The notes: generated from the sequence alone by a model not told the origin. A DNA stretch of 64,000 nucleotides from Pseudomonas orientalis (GCF_022807995.1 NZ_CP094351.1:706001-770000); one strand, 5' to 3'. Numbered from the stretch's first letter, positions 37,841 to 47,323 are shown. Made by a program: numbers and translations.

Positions 37841-38689
37841 TCAGGCAATGGGTTGCCATTTCCCAAGCATATGCTCGATAGCACCCGCGCCGTTCAATAC
37901 GAACTCGCCACTTGAGCCGGCGCCGCTGGTCATCAGTATCACTTCGCCGGGCAGGCGTACGGGTTTCCTGAATTCAACTTCAACGTCGACATTGGCGAGC
38001 GGCAGTTGCTCGCCCATCGCCGCCAGGGCGCGGGCCTTGTTCCATAGACCGTGAGCGATGGCCTGGGGGAAGCCGAACAGTTTGGCCGTCGGTGCGCTGA
38101 GATGAATCGGGTTGTAATCGCCGGATACTCGGGCATAGCGTCGGCCGATATCGGCGGGGGCTTTCCAGCGGGACAGTTCGCTGATGGGCGTGTGCACTGA
38201 CAAGCCATGCTCCACTGTTTCACCCTCGAGCTTCACGCCACGGCACAACATTGTGCTTTCGGCTTCCCAGAGCAGCCCCAGGGCGTCCTCCACCACGGTC
38301 ACCACGTCAAAGGTGGCGCCCTTGGCGTGAGGCTTGAGATTGCACGTATACACGCCGACGGTCAGCTCACCCACGCTGCCCAGGGGGCGATGGACACGAA
38401 TGCGGTTGCTCAAGTGGATCAGCCCCAGCAGCGGAAATGCAAAGGCCTTGTCGGTCAGCAGTTGCATCTGCAGGCCGAACGCCAGGATATGCGGATAGGT
38501 CGGCGGCAGCATCGGGCTGTCGGCAAACCCGCAGACGTTGCGGTACGCCGCGACAGCCTTGGGATCGACCCGCACCTGGCAGCGCAGGCCATGTTCGGGC
38601 AGCGTACTGCCGGTGATCTTGCGCTTGAGCGCCGCACGCCAGTACAGCGGCGGTAGAAACGGCGTGCTGTCCAACGTTTGCCACTGCAT
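37841..38689 (-). CDS. MaoC-like hydratase
   Basis: Hot-dog-fold enoyl-CoA/ACP hydratase-type protein of 282 residues. The hydratase-2 signature is in GDYNPIHLSAPTAKLFGFPQAIAHG (catalytic Asp and His), within the C-terminal half; the N-terminal half looks like a second, degenerate hot dog. The ATG at 38689, with GGAG ahead, lies two bases behind the FabG-like gene; a longer frame reading into that gene is rejected. With the neighbouring reductase and thiolase it would hydrate or dehydrate a beta-hydroxyacyl intermediate. Substrate unknown. Confidence 0.9.
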   Translation of the reverse strand: MQWQTLDSTPFLPPLYWRAALKRKITGSTLPEHGLRCQVRVDPKAVAAYRNVCGFADSPMLPPTYPHILAFGLQMQLLTDKAFAFPLLGLIHLSNRIRVHRPLGSVGELTVGVYTCNLKPHAKGATFDVVTVVEDALGLLWEAESTMLCRGVKLEGETVEHGLSVHTPISELSRWKAPADIGRRYARVSGDYNPIHLSAPTAKLFGFPQAIAHGLWNKARALAAMGEQLPLANVDVEVEFRKPVRLPGEVILMTSGAGSSGEFVLNGAGAIEHMLGKWQPIA

Positions 38690-38691
38690 AT

Positions 38692-40044
38692 TCACGCTCC
38701 CAGAAGACTTTGTCCGCACACCCGCAGCGCCTGGCCGCTGACGGCGCCCGAGCCCGGCTGACTCAGCCAGGCGACGGCTTCGGCGACGTCCTGCGGCACG
38801 CCGCCCTGGCCCAGCGAACTCATGCGCCGCCCGGCCTCGCGCAGGGCAAACGGGATATGCGCGGTCATCTGGGTTTCGATAAAGCCGGGAGCGACGGCGT
38901 TGATGCTGATGCCACGGGTTTTGAGCAGCGGCGCCCACGCCTGGGCCAACCCGATCAGCCCGGCCTTGCTCGCGGCATAGTTGGTTTGCCCGCGATTGCC
39001 GGCGATGCCGCTGATGGAGGCCAGCAGAACCACGCGGGCATTCTCTTGCAGGGTGCCGCTGTCGAGCAGTGCCTGGGTCAGCACCTGCGGCGCATTGAGA
39101 TTCACCGCCAGCACGGCGTCCCAGTATTCCGGGGTCATGTTGGCCAGGGTCTTGTCACGGGTGATCCCGGCGTTGTGCACCAGAATATCGAGGCCGTCGG
39201 GCAGGTGTTCGATCAACCGGGCGGCGGCGTCTTCGGCGCAGATATCCAGCGTGAGGGTGCGCGCGTTCAAGCGTGCGGCCAGGGCGTCGAGGTCGGCCTT
39301 GGCTTGGGGCACATCCAGCAGGATCACCTCGGCGCCATCGCGCACCAGGGTTTCAGCGATGGAAGCGCCAATGCCCCGGGCGGCGCCGGTCACCAGCGCC
39401 CTGCGCCCGGCCAGCGGGCGCGTCCAGTCCTCGACCGACGTGGCGCAGGCCTCCAGGCGAATCACCTGCCCTGAGATATAGGCACTCTTGGGCGACAGGA
39501 AGAACCGCAGCGCGCCTTCCAACTGGTCCTCGGCACCCTCGCCCACGTACAGCAACTGCAGCACGCCGCCGCTGCGCAGCTCCTTGGCCAGGGAACGGCT
39601 GAACCCCTCCAGGGCGCGCTGGGCGCTGGCGGCGAACGGGTCGCTGAGGCTTTCCGGCGCGCGGCCAAGAATCACCAGGTGTGCGCTGTGAGCGAGGTTT
39701 TTCAGCAAGGGCTGGAAAAATTCGCGCAACTGCTTGAGCTGGTCGGTGTGCTGCAAGTCGCTGGCGTCGAACACCACGGCCTTGAGTTTGGGACCGTGCC
39801 CGGGAATCCACGCCGGCGCGTCCAGCGTTCGGGCGCCATAGCTGTACAGCGCATCGGTGAGTTTGTTGGCGAACGGCAGGACCTTGCTCGCCAGCGCGCC
39901 GCCGCCCAGCAGCAGCGCACCTTCCACCGGGCGCAGGCGCCCGGCTTGCCAGCGTTCCAGGCGTACCGGCGACGGCAGGCCAAGGGCGGCGACCAGGCGA
40001 TGGCCGAGGCTGGAGTTGGCGAAGTCGATATAACGGTCAGACAT
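38692..40044 (-). CDS. Long 3-oxoacyl-ACP/CoA reductase, FabG4-like
   Basis: NAD(P)-dependent ketoacyl reductase of the SDR family. At 450 residues it is the high-molecular-weight FabG type: an N-terminal flavodoxin-like domain (about 1-205) and a C-terminal SDR domain. The SDR domain has the cofactor motif TGAARGIGAS, NAG in LVHNAGIT, the catalytic Ser in ASISGIAG and YAASK. It runs with the MaoC gene and diverges from the thiolase. The three resemble a beta-oxidation or fatty-acid remodelling set conserved in pseudomonads. Confidence 0.92.
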   Translation of the reverse strand: MSDRYIDFANSSLGHRLVAALGLPSPVRLERWQAGRLRPVEGALLLGGGALASKVLPFANKLTDALYSYGARTLDAPAWIPGHGPKLKAVVFDASDLQHTDQLKQLREFFQPLLKNLAHSAHLVILGRAPESLSDPFAASAQRALEGFSRSLAKELRSGGVLQLLYVGEGAEDQLEGALRFFLSPKSAYISGQVIRLEACATSVEDWTRPLAGRRALVTGAARGIGASIAETLVRDGAEVILLDVPQAKADLDALAARLNARTLTLDICAEDAAARLIEHLPDGLDILVHNAGITRDKTLANMTPEYWDAVLAVNLNAPQVLTQALLDSGTLQENARVVLLASISGIAGNRGQTNYAASKAGLIGLAQAWAPLLKTRGISINAVAPGFIETQMTAHIPFALREAGRRMSSLGQGGVPQDVAEAVAWLSQPGSGAVSGQALRVCGQSLLGA

Positions 40045-40149
40045 GGAACGCTCTCCGAAGACTGGGGTTCAAAGGGTTGACCATCCCAGGGTAGCAGTCG
40101 TTCGACTAGGCTCAGTGATCAAGCCCATAACAGACAGAGGGAGCTTTCC

Positions 40150-41427
40150 ATGACTCAATTGCGCCGTGTGGCGATCATTGGCGGTAATCGCATTCCCTTC
40201 GCCCGCTCCAACGGCCCCTACGCCACGGCCAGTAACCAGGCGATGCTCACCGCCGCTCTGGAAGGCCTGATCGAACGTTTCAACCTGCACGGCCTGCGCA
40301 TCGGCGAAGTGGCGGCCGGCGCGGTGCTCAAGCATTCCCGCGACTTCAACCTCACCCGCGAATGCGTGCTGGGCTCGCGCCTGTCGCCGCAAACCCCGGC
40401 CTACGACGTGCAGCAGGCCTGCGGCACCGGGCTGGAGGCGGCCTTGCTGGTGGCCAACAAGATTGCCCTGGGCCAGATCGAATGCGGCATTGCCGGCGGG
40501 GTGGACACCACCTCCGACGCGCCGATTGGAATCAATGAAGGCTTGCGCAAGCTGCTGCTGCAAGCCAACCGCAGCAAGTCCATGGCGGATAAGCTTAAAA
40601 TCCTGTTACAACTTCGTCCGCATCACCTCAAGCCCCAGCTGCCGCGCAACGGTGAACCGCGCACCGGGTTATCGATGGGCCAGCACTGCGAGCTGATGGC
40701 GCAGACCTGGCAGATTCCGCGCGCCGAGCAGGACCAACTGGCACTTGAGAGCCACCAGAAAATGGCCGCCGCCTACGCCGAAGGCTGGCACAACGATTTG
40801 CTTACGCCGTTTCTGGGTCTTACCCGCGACAACAACCTGCGCCCCGACCTGAGCCTGGAAAAGCTCGCCGCGCTCAAGCCCGCGTTCGAACGCAGCGAAA
40901 AGGGCACGCTCACCGCCGGCAACTCCACGCCGCTGACCGACGGCGCATCGTTGGTGCTGCTGGGCAGCGAGGCATGGGCCAGGGAGCGCGGCTTGCCGAT
41001 CCTTGCCTATCTGCGCGATGGCGAAGCGGCGGCGGTGGATTTCGTCAACGGTGCCGAAGGCTTGCTGATGGCGCCGGTGTACGCCGTACCGCGTCTGTTG
41101 GCGAGGAATGGCCTGACGCTGCAGGACTTCGATTACTACGAGATCCACGAAGCCTTCGCCGCTCAAGTGTTGTGCACGCTCAAGGCCTGGGAAGACGCCG
41201 ATTACTGCAAAACGCGCCTGGGCCTGGAGGCGCCGCTGGGCGCCATCGACCGCAGCCGTCTGAACGTCAAGGGCAGTTCACTGGCCGCCGGGCATCCGTT
41301 TGCCGCGACCGGTGGGCGCATTGTCGCCAACCTGGCCAAGTTGCTGGAGGCGGCGGGCAAAGGGCGTGGCTTGATTTCGATCTGTGCGGCGGGGGGGCAG
41401 GGCGTGACAGCCATTATCGAGCGCTGA
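40150..41427 (+). CDS. Acetyl-CoA C-acyltransferase (thiolase), FadI-like
   Basis: Thiolase that condenses or cleaves acyl-CoA units. The 425-residue protein has the nucleophile C91 in YDVQQACGTG and the HEAFAAQ motif. It also has NVKGSSLAAGHPFAATGGR and the second active-site Cys in ISICAAGGQG. An AGGGAG site precedes the ATG. It diverges from the FabG-MaoC pair across 105 bases, so a shared control region is likely. Confidence 0.94.
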   Translation: MTQLRRVAIIGGNRIPFARSNGPYATASNQAMLTAALEGLIERFNLHGLRIGEVAAGAVLKHSRDFNLTRECVLGSRLSPQTPAYDVQQACGTGLEAALLVANKIALGQIECGIAGGVDTTSDAPIGINEGLRKLLLQANRSKSMADKLKILLQLRPHHLKPQLPRNGEPRTGLSMGQHCELMAQTWQIPRAEQDQLALESHQKMAAAYAEGWHNDLLTPFLGLTRDNNLRPDLSLEKLAALKPAFERSEKGTLTAGNSTPLTDGASLVLLGSEAWARERGLPILAYLRDGEAAAVDFVNGAEGLLMAPVYAVPRLLARNGLTLQDFDYYEIHEAFAAQVLCTLKAWEDADYCKTRLGLEAPLGAIDRSRLNVKGSSLAAGHPFAATGGRIVANLAKLLEAAGKGRGLISICAAGGQGVTAIIER

Positions 41428-41561
41428 GCAGCAGAAAAATTGGCCTATTGAATGCATTCTTAGAGGGCCAGAGGTCGGTAGCCTCTCCCACCGGCGCGCC
41501 GATTGCCGTATAACGAGTGCCACACGCGTGTTTGGTAATACAGGACCCACAATAAAAGCTG

Positions 41562-42458
41562 ATGAAGACTCCTAAACGCATTGAACCCCTGATCGAAGAC
41601 GGTCTGGTCGACGAAGTGCTGCGCCCACTCATGAGTGGTAAAGAAGCAGCTGTTTATGTGGTGCGCTGCGGCAACGAATTGCGTTGCGCCAAGGTTTACA
41701 AGGAGGCGAATAAACGAAGTTTTCGTCAGGCGTCCGAATACCAGGAAGGCCGTAAGGTCCGTAACAGCCGTCAGGCCCGGGCCATGGCCAAGGGCTCCAA
41801 GTTCGGCAAGAAAGAAACCGAGGATGCCTGGCAGAACGCCGAAGTGGCGGCGTTGTTCCGCCTGGCCGGGGCGGGCGTTCGCGTGCCCAAGCCGTACGAC
41901 TTCCTTGAAGGCGTGCTGTTGATGGAGCTGGTGGCCGACGAGTACGGCGATGCGGCGCCGCGTCTGAACGACGTGACGCTGGAGCCGGACCAGGCGCGCG
42001 AATACCACGCCTTCCTGATTTCCCAGATCGTGCTGATGCTGTGTACCGGGCTGGTGCACGGTGACCTGTCCGAGTTCAACGTACTGCTCACACCGACGGG
42101 CCCGGTGATCATCGACCTGCCCCAGGCGGTGGATGCGGCGGGCAACAACCACGCGTTCAGCATGCTGGAGCGGGACGTGGGCAACATGGCTTCCTACTTC
42201 GGGCGCTTTGCCCCGGAACTGAAGAAGACCAAGTACGCCAAGGAAATGTGGGCGTTGTATGAGGCCGGCACCTTGCACCCAGCCAGTATCCTGACCGGTG
42301 AGTTCGACGAGCCGGAAGAACTGGCCGACGTGGGCGGTGTGATCCGCGAGATCGAAGCGGCGCGGCTGGATGAAGAGCGCAAGCAAGCGATTCGCGCGGC
42401 GGATGATGCGCCATCGACCAAGACGGCAGAAGAACCGCCGCCGCCCTGGATGCAGTAA
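41562..42458 (+). CDS. RIO-type serine protein kinase
   Basis: Atypical protein kinase of the RIO1 family, 298 residues. It has GKEAAVYVVRCGNELRCAKVYK (ATP-binding loop and Lys), catalytic-loop HGDLSEFNVLL and metal-binding IIDLPQAVD. The C-terminal tail is charged and Pro-rich (EEPPPPWMQ). Bacterial targets are poorly known. It stands alone between the thiolase and the copper genes, with a repeat doublet behind it. Confidence 0.93.
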   Translation: MKTPKRIEPLIEDGLVDEVLRPLMSGKEAAVYVVRCGNELRCAKVYKEANKRSFRQASEYQEGRKVRNSRQARAMAKGSKFGKKETEDAWQNAEVAALFRLAGAGVRVPKPYDFLEGVLLMELVADEYGDAAPRLNDVTLEPDQAREYHAFLISQIVLMLCTGLVHGDLSEFNVLLTPTGPVIIDLPQAVDAAGNNHAFSMLERDVGNMASYFGRFAPELKKTKYAKEMWALYEAGTLHPASILTGEFDEPEELADVGGVIREIEAARLDEERKQAIRAADDAPSTKTAEEPPPPWMQ

Positions 42459-42482
42459 CCTTCGGGTAGATGAAAATCAACA

Positions 42483-42652
42483 TGTGGGAGGGGGCTTGCC
42501 CCCGATGGCGGAGTGTAGGAGCGAGTTTGCTCGCGAAAAACTCACAGGCACCGCGTTCATTCAGGAAGCACGCGTTATCGTTGACGTTTTTCGCGAGCAA
42601 GCTCGCTCCTACAGACTGGTATTAGGGCGAGTCCCCTCCCACACGGGTTTTG
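42483..42652. repeat. Nested repeats: TGTAGGAGC doublet inside a TGTGGGAGGGGGC doublet
   Basis: The outer left arm TGTGGGAGGGGGCTTGCC starts at 42483. The outer right arm is worn (GGGCGAGTCCCCTCCCACA, to about 42652). Inside, at 42517-42614, is a full doublet of the second family, with TTTGCTCGCGAAAAACTCAC and GCGAGCAAGCTCGCTCCTA. It lies between the RIO kinase gene and cueR, which converge here. Confidence 0.85.
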
Positions 42653-42663
42653 TGCGCAGCCAC

Positions 42664-43065
42664 TCAGTTGCAGCACTTGCCAGAAGCCAACTCCTTGAGA
42701 ATCGGACAATCCGGCCGGTGGTCGCCCTGGCAGTGTTCCACCAGGTCCTGCAAGGTATCGCGCAGTTGCTCAAACTCGCGAATCTTCTGATTCAACTCCT
42801 CGACATGCTGGCGCGCCAGGGCTTTCACGTCGGCGCTGGCGCGCTGGCGGTCCTGCCACAAGGTCAGCAGCTTGCCGACTTCTTCCAGTGAAAATCCCAG
42901 GTCCCGCGAACGTTTGATAAAAGCCAGGGTGTGCAGGTCATCAGCGCCGTAGAGGCGATAACCACTGTCGGTGCGTTGGGCTGCCTTGAGCAGGCCGATG
43001 GATTCGTAGTAGCGAATCATTTTCGCGCTCAGCCCGCTTTGGCGAGCGGCTTGGCCGATGTTCAT
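42664..43065 (-). CDS. cueR: Copper-responsive MerR-family regulator CueR
   Basis: Senses Cu(I) and activates copper export genes. The 133-residue protein has the MerR helix-turn-helix ([21 protein letters not shown]) and a dimerisation helix. The metal loop C112-x7-C120 (CQGDHRPDC) has CueR spacing; the tail ends CCN. The start overlaps the copA stop (ATGA) with GGAGGA ahead, so it is the second gene of a copA-cueR operon and should autoregulate through the copA promoter at 45284-45314. Confidence 0.96.
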   Translation of the reverse strand: MNIGQAARQSGLSAKMIRYYESIGLLKAAQRTDSGYRLYGADDLHTLAFIKRSRDLGFSLEEVGKLLTLWQDRQRASADVKALARQHVEELNQKIREFEQLRDTLQDLVEHCQGDHRPDCPILKELASGKCCN

Positions 43066-45254
43066 GGGCGTTGATCCTCCAGGTCCTTGGGTTTCCAGGT
43101 TTTCAGCAGCAGCGCATTGCTCACCACGCTGACGCTGGACAACGCCATCGCCGCGCCTGCCAGCACCGGGTTGAGCAGGCCGAAGGCCGCCAGCGGGATG
43201 CCGATCAGGTTATACACAAAGGCCCAGAACAGGTTCTGGCGGATTTTTGCGTAGGTCTTGCGGCTGATCTCCAGGGCCGCCGGCACCAGGCGCGGGTCGC
43301 CGCGCATCAGGGTGATGCCGGCGGCGTGCATGGCCACGTCGGTGCCGCCGCCCATGGCGATGCCGATATCGGCCGCGGCCAAGGCCGGTGCGTCGTTGAT
43401 GCCGTCGCCGACCATGGCCACCACGCCGGTTTTTTTCAGTGCGGTCACGGTGGCGGCTTTGTCGGCGGGCAGCACCTCGGCGTAGACGTCGTCGATGCCC
43501 AGTGCCTCTGCGACCACCCGCGCGCTGCCGCGATTATCGCCGGTGAGCAGGTGGCTGCTGATGTGCTGCGCCTTGAGTTGCTGCACAGCCTGCAGTGCGC
43601 CGGGCTTGAGCGTGTCGCCAAACGCGAACAGCCCCAGCACGCGCGGATGTGCGCCTTGTTCGATCAGCCAGGACAGGGTGCGGCCTTCGGCTTCCCATTC
43701 CGTTGCACGCTGGCTCAACGGGCCGGCGCCCAGGCCGGTTTCTTCCAGCAGGCGAAGGTTGCCCAGGGCCAGTTGCCGGCCGTCAAGGGTGCCGCAAATG
43801 CCGCGTCCGGTCAGGGACTGGCTGGCGCTGACATCGGCCAGCTTCAGCCCTTGTTCGTCACAGGCCTCCAGCACCGCCTTGGCCAGCGGGTGCTCGCTGC
43901 CACGCTGCAGGGCTCCCGCCTGTTGCAGCAACAGCGACGTGTTGCCGTCCACCGCTGCCAAATGAGCGATTTTCGGCGCGCCGCAGGTAAGGGTGCCGGT
44001 CTTGTCGAACACCACGGCGCTGACCGCATGGGCATGCTCCAGGGCCTCGGCATCCTTGATCAGAATGCCGTGGCGCGCGGCGACACCGGTACCGGCCATG
44101 ATTGCCGTCGGCGTCGCCAGGCCCAGGGCGCACGGGCAGGCGATCACCAGCACCGCGACCGCGTTGATGATTGCGCTCTCCAGGGGTGCGCCGTACAGCC
44201 ACCAGCCCGCCAGCGTGAGCAACGCCACTACCAGCACCGTCGGCACGAATACCTGGCTGACTTTATCCACCAGTTTCTGGATCGGTGCCTTGGCAGCCTG
44301 GGCGTCCTCGACCAGGCGGATGATCCGGGCCAGCACGCTTTCCGCGCCCAGTGCCTGGGTACGCACCACCAAGCGACCTTCACCGTTAATCGCGCCGCCG
44401 GTGACCCGGTCCCCAGGCTGTTTCGGCACCGGCAGGCTTTCGCCGCTGATCAGCGCTTCGTCGGCATGGCTTTGGCCATCGACGACCTCGCCATCCACCG
44501 GGAACCGTTCGCCTGGCTTGACCATGACCAGGTCTCCGAGCTTGAGCGCGGTGATGGCGACCTCTTCCTCATGGCCCTCCAGCACCCGCACCGCCCGCTC
44601 GGGGCGCAAGGCTTCGAGGGCGCGAATGGCGCTGGCGGTCTGGCGCTTGGCGCGGCTCTCCAGGTATTTACCCAACAACACCAGTGCGATCACCACGGCC
44701 GAGGCTTCGAAATACAAATGCGGAACGGGCCGGGTGAGCCATTGATAAACGCTCAGGCCGTAGCCGGCGCTGGTGCCGATCGCCACCAGCAGGTCCATAT
44801 TGCCCGCGCCGACGCGCACGGCTTTCCAGGCGGCACGGTAAAAGCGCGCACCAAGGATGAATTGCACCGGCGTCGCCAGGGCGAACTGCACCCAGGCGGG
44901 GAGCATCCAGTGCAGGCCGAAGGGTTCGACCAGCATTGGCAGCACCAGGGGCAACGCCAGCAGGATCGCCAGTGTCAGCGCCCAGCGTTCGTGATGCAGG
45001 CGCCGGGCTTGATCGGCCCCCGTAGCGGTTTCAGCCTGGGGCAGGCTGGCGGTGTAGCCGGCTTTGTCGACGGCGGCGATCAGGACGCCGGGGTCGATCT
45101 GGCCGAGTACTTCAACGTGGGCACGTTCGTTGGCCAGGTTGACGCTGACACGCTGCACCCCCGGCACCTTGCCCAGCGCACGCTCCACACGGCCGGCGCA
45201 ACTGGCGCAGGTCATGCCGCCGATGGGCAGGTCAAAGGTGGTGGTTCCATTCAT
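43062..45254 (-). CDS. copA: Copper-exporting P1B-type ATPase CopA
   Basis: Pumps Cu(I) out of the cytoplasm. The 730-residue protein has one N-terminal metal-binding domain (GMTCASC, C16/C19) and the actuator motif SGESLPV. The CPC membrane site (C373/C375) is in IACPCALG, the phosphorylation site in DKTGTLT (D417), and [10 protein letters not shown] forms the hinge. A GGAGGA site precedes the ATG. It is co-transcribed with cueR, and the 79 bases upstream contain a CueR-type promoter. Confidence 0.97.
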   Translation of the reverse strand: MNGTTTFDLPIGGMTCASCAGRVERALGKVPGVQRVSVNLANERAHVEVLGQIDPGVLIAAVDKAGYTASLPQAETATGADQARRLHHERWALTLAILLALPLVLPMLVEPFGLHWMLPAWVQFALATPVQFILGARFYRAAWKAVRVGAGNMDLLVAIGTSAGYGLSVYQWLTRPVPHLYFEASAVVIALVLLGKYLESRAKRQTASAIRALEALRPERAVRVLEGHEEEVAITALKLGDLVMVKPGERFPVDGEVVDGQSHADEALISGESLPVPKQPGDRVTGGAINGEGRLVVRTQALGAESVLARIIRLVEDAQAAKAPIQKLVDKVSQVFVPTVLVVALLTLAGWWLYGAPLESAIINAVAVLVIACPCALGLATPTAIMAGTGVAARHGILIKDAEALEHAHAVSAVVFDKTGTLTCGAPKIAHLAAVDGNTSLLLQQAGALQRGSEHPLAKAVLEACDEQGLKLADVSASQSLTGRGICGTLDGRQLALGNLRLLEETGLGAGPLSQRATEWEAEGRTLSWLIEQGAHPRVLGLFAFGDTLKPGALQAVQQLKAQHISSHLLTGDNRGSARVVAEALGIDDVYAEVLPADKAATVTALKKTGVVAMVGDGINDAPALAAADIGIAMGGGTDVAMHAAGITLMRGDPRLVPAALEISRKTYAKIRQNLFWAFVYNLIGIPLAAFGLLNPVLAGAAMALSSVSVVSNALLLKTWKPKDLEDQRP

Positions 45255-45283
45255 GGGGCAGTCCTCCAGAAGACAGTGCCCCT

Positions 45284-45314
45284 AGCATCAACCTTGACCT
45301 GTGGGTAAGGTCAA
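45284..45314 (-). promoter_or_regulatory. CueR-type promoter of copA-cueR
   Basis: Read on the minus strand: -35 TTGACC, then a 19-base spacer with the dyad elements ACCTTACC and CAAGGT, then -10 GATGCT. The long 19-base spacer and centred dyad are typical of MerR-family promoters. The 31-base layout matches the copZ promoter at 45791-45821 position by position at both dyad ends. A 7-bp inverted repeat TTGACCT/AGGTCAA lies at 45294-45314. Confidence 0.8.
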
Positions 45315-45333
45315 GCATCTTTGATTTCGCTGC

Positions 45334-45705
45334 TTAATATCCCAGCTCGGTGGGTTTGAGGTACATCCCATCCGGGCCCTGGGCGATCCGCAGCTTGCGC
45401 ACGTCGCCGGCCTTGAGCGTGATGTTCTGGGAGGGCGGGGCGAGCATGCCGGGCAGACAGCCCGGCGATTGCCCCGGCAGCAGTTTCAGGCGCAGTGACA
45501 CATTGCCGGCCGGCAGGTTGAATGAAGTGGACTCCTCCTGAAACAAGCGGCCGGCCAGTTGATCCTGGATGTACAGACCGATTTCACAGGTGGTTGGCAC
45601 TTCCAGGCGCTCCCGGGAAATGATCAGCACCGCATAGTCTTCAGCGGCGGGCGCAACAGCAGAAAAACTCATCAGGCCGGCAAGGGCAAAAAACGACCAG
45701 CGCAT
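45334..45705 (-). CDS. Small secreted protein of unknown function beside copZ
   Basis: Not recognised. The 123-residue protein has a signal peptide (MRWSFFALAGLMSFSAVAPAAED, cleavage near 21) and a compact mature domain with two or three Cys (C39, C91). It ends YLKPTELGY. The ATG at 45705 follows GGAG; a much longer upstream frame crosses the copZ promoter and is rejected. It lies between copA and copZ, pointing away from copZ, so a role in copper or envelope stress is possible but unproven. Confidence 0.78.
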   Translation of the reverse strand: MRWSFFALAGLMSFSAVAPAAEDYAVLIISRERLEVPTTCEIGLYIQDQLAGRLFQEESTSFNLPAGNVSLRLKLLPGQSPGCLPGMLAPPSQNITLKAGDVRKLRIAQGPDGMYLKPTELGY

Positions 45706-45790
45706 GGCGAATGCTCCGTGGGTCACATCGATAAAGTTGAAGCTTGGCCGACGTCGCCGTCGAATACCAGCCCGGCCGTTTTTTTTGAAA

Positions 45791-45821
45791 CTTGACCTTG
45801 CCATCATGGCAAGGTCAAGAC
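45791..45821 (+). promoter_or_regulatory. CueR-type promoter of copZ with a perfect 29-bp palindrome
   Basis: CTTGACCTTGCCAT-C-ATGGCAAGGTCAAG (45791-45819) is a perfect inverted repeat of 14-bp arms. On the plus strand it gives -35 TTGACC (45792-45797), a 19-base spacer and -10 AAGACT (45816-45821), ahead of copZ. On the minus strand the same palindrome gives TTGACC, 19 bases and AAGTTT, facing the small secreted protein gene. Confidence 0.85.
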
Positions 45822-45852
45822 TGGCTTCAACCTCATCAAAAGGAGTCATGTC

Positions 45853-46044
45853 ATGCAAGTATTCAGTGTTGAAGGAATGACCTGCGGCCATTGCGTTCGG
45901 GCGGTGACCCAGGCGGTGCAGAGCCAGGACCCAGATGCCGAGGTCACTGTCGATCTCGCAACAAAGCAGGTCAGGGTACAAAGCCTGCTGGAGCGCGAAG
46001 CCATTGCACAGTTGATCAAGGAAGAAGGCTACACCGTCGTCTGA
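45853..46044 (+). CDS. copZ: Copper chaperone CopZ
   Basis: Small cytoplasmic Cu(I) carrier of 63 residues with a single HMA fold: the metal site is in GMTCGHC (C11, C14), followed by the VTVDLATKQVRV strand and the EEGYTV end. AAGGAG precedes the ATG. Its own CueR-type promoter lies about 30 bases upstream, so chaperone and exporter answer to the same regulator though on opposite strands. Confidence 0.95.
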   Translation: MQVFSVEGMTCGHCVRAVTQAVQSQDPDAEVTVDLATKQVRVQSLLEREAIAQLIKEEGYTVV

Positions 46045-46129
46045 TTTTTAATAGTTAGCGAGCTATCTTAATGTTCAAGGCACCCAAGCGCGGCTAGACT
46101 GTCGGGCTGCCGACTCACTTGGGTGCCTG

Positions 46130-47323
46130 ATGAACCTTCGCATAATTCTGATCCTTGGCGCCTTGAGCGCCTTCGCGCCGTTGGCGATCGACTTTTACCT
46201 GCCGGGCTTCCCGGCCATCGCGAGCGCTTTTGCCACCGACGAAAAACATGTCCAACTGACCCTGGCGGTGTATTTCGCCGGGCTGGCCATCGGCCAATTG
46301 ATCTACGGCCCGCTGGCCGACCGCTTTGGCCGGCGCGGGCCGCTGCTCAGCGGTGTCACGCTGTTTACCCTCGCGTCCTTCGCCTGCGCGTATGCGCCGT
46401 CCCTGGAATGGCTGATCGGTGCTCGTTTCGTACAGGCCCTCGGCGGCTGTGCGGGCATGGTAATTTCGCGGGCAGTGGTGAGTGACAAATGCGACGCCGT
46501 GGGCTCGGCCAAGGTGTATTCGCAACTGATGCTGGTCACGGGCCTGGCGCCGATCCTCGCGCCGCTGGCGGGCGGGCTGATGGTGGGGCTGTGGGGCTGG
46601 CAATCGATTTTCCTGGCGCTGTCGCTGTTCAGCGTGATGGCGGCCATTGCGGTGGCGGTGGGCTTGCCGGAAACCTTTCCGGCGCACCAGCCGCGCCAGC
46701 CGTTGTCCGGCTCGCTGCGTCGATACGGCGCGCTGTTGTCGGACCGGGTTTACCTGGGTTACGCCCTGACCGGCGGCATCGCGATTGCCGGTATGTTTGC
46801 CTACATCGCCGGCTCACCGTTCGTGTTCATCAAGCTGTATGGCGTCCCCGCCGAGCATTACGGCTGGCTGTTCGGCTCCAACGCCGCCGGTTTTATCCTG
46901 GTGGCGCAGTTGAATGCGCGCTTGCTGGCCAAGCGTGGCCCGGCGTTTCTGCTCTCGCGTACGGTGTGGGTTTACGTGGCGGCGGCGTTGACCCTGCTGG
47001 GGATTGCAGCGCTGCGCACCGAAGCCCTGTGGCCGTTGCTGGTGCCGCTGTTTATCTGTATCGCCAGCCTGGGCTGCATTTTGCCCAACACCTCGGCGTG
47101 TGCCATGAGCGGGCAGGGCGCACGGGCCGGCAGCGCGTCGGCGTTGCTCGGTTGTATTCAGTTCGGTGTGGCGGCGGGGGCGGCGTCGTTGGTCGGGGTG
47201 TTGCACGATGGCACGGCGATGCCGATGGCAATGGTCATCAGCCTGTGCGGGGTGCTGGCAGTGACGATTGCGATGGCGACCCAGCGCCTGCAACGGGCCA
47301 GGGCTTTACAGGCGCAGGTCTGA
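46130..47323 (+). CDS. Bcr/CflA family drug-resistance MFS transporter
   Basis: Proton-coupled exporter of the major facilitator family with twelve membrane segments in 397 residues. The start, IILILGALSAFAPLAIDFYLPGFPAIASAF, is characteristic of Bcr/CflA. The loop 2-3 motif GPLADRFGRRGPLL and the motif C-like GGCAGMVISRAVV fit the 12-TMS DHA1 group. The substrate is unknown. The ATG at 46130 has no strong ribosome site. It is independent of the copper genes. Confidence 0.93.
   Translation: MNLRIILILGALSAFAPLAIDFYLPGFPAIASAFATDEKHVQLTLAVYFAGLAIGQLIYGPLADRFGRRGPLLSGVTLFTLASFACAYAPSLEWLIGARFVQALGGCAGMVISRAVVSDKCDAVGSAKVYSQLMLVTGLAPILAPLAGGLMVGLWGWQSIFLALSLFSVMAAIAVAVGLPETFPAHQPRQPLSGSLRRYGALLSDRVYLGYALTGGIAIAGMFAYIAGSPFVFIKLYGVPAEHYGWLFGSNAAGFILVAQLNARLLAKRGPAFLLSRTVWVYVAAALTLLGIAALRTEALWPLLVPLFICIASLGCILPNTSACAMSGQGARAGSASALLGCIQFGVAAGAASLVGVLHDGTAMPMAMVISLCGVLAVTIAMATQRLQRARALQAQV

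Noticed and set aside
38690..38938. N-terminal extension of the MaoC-like gene to 38938
   Set aside because: It would overlap the end of the FabG-like gene by more than 240 bases with an Arg/Gly-rich, non-homologous sequence.
43071..45308. 745-codon plus-strand frame opposite copA
   Set aside because: Mirror of copA, which has all expected P-type ATPase motifs; the reverse frame has none and would also read through the copA promoter.
45706..45981. Extension of the small secreted protein gene through the copZ promoter
   Set aside because: It would bury the CueR palindrome and the signal peptide; the ATG at 45705 gives a clean signal sequence and a ribosome site.
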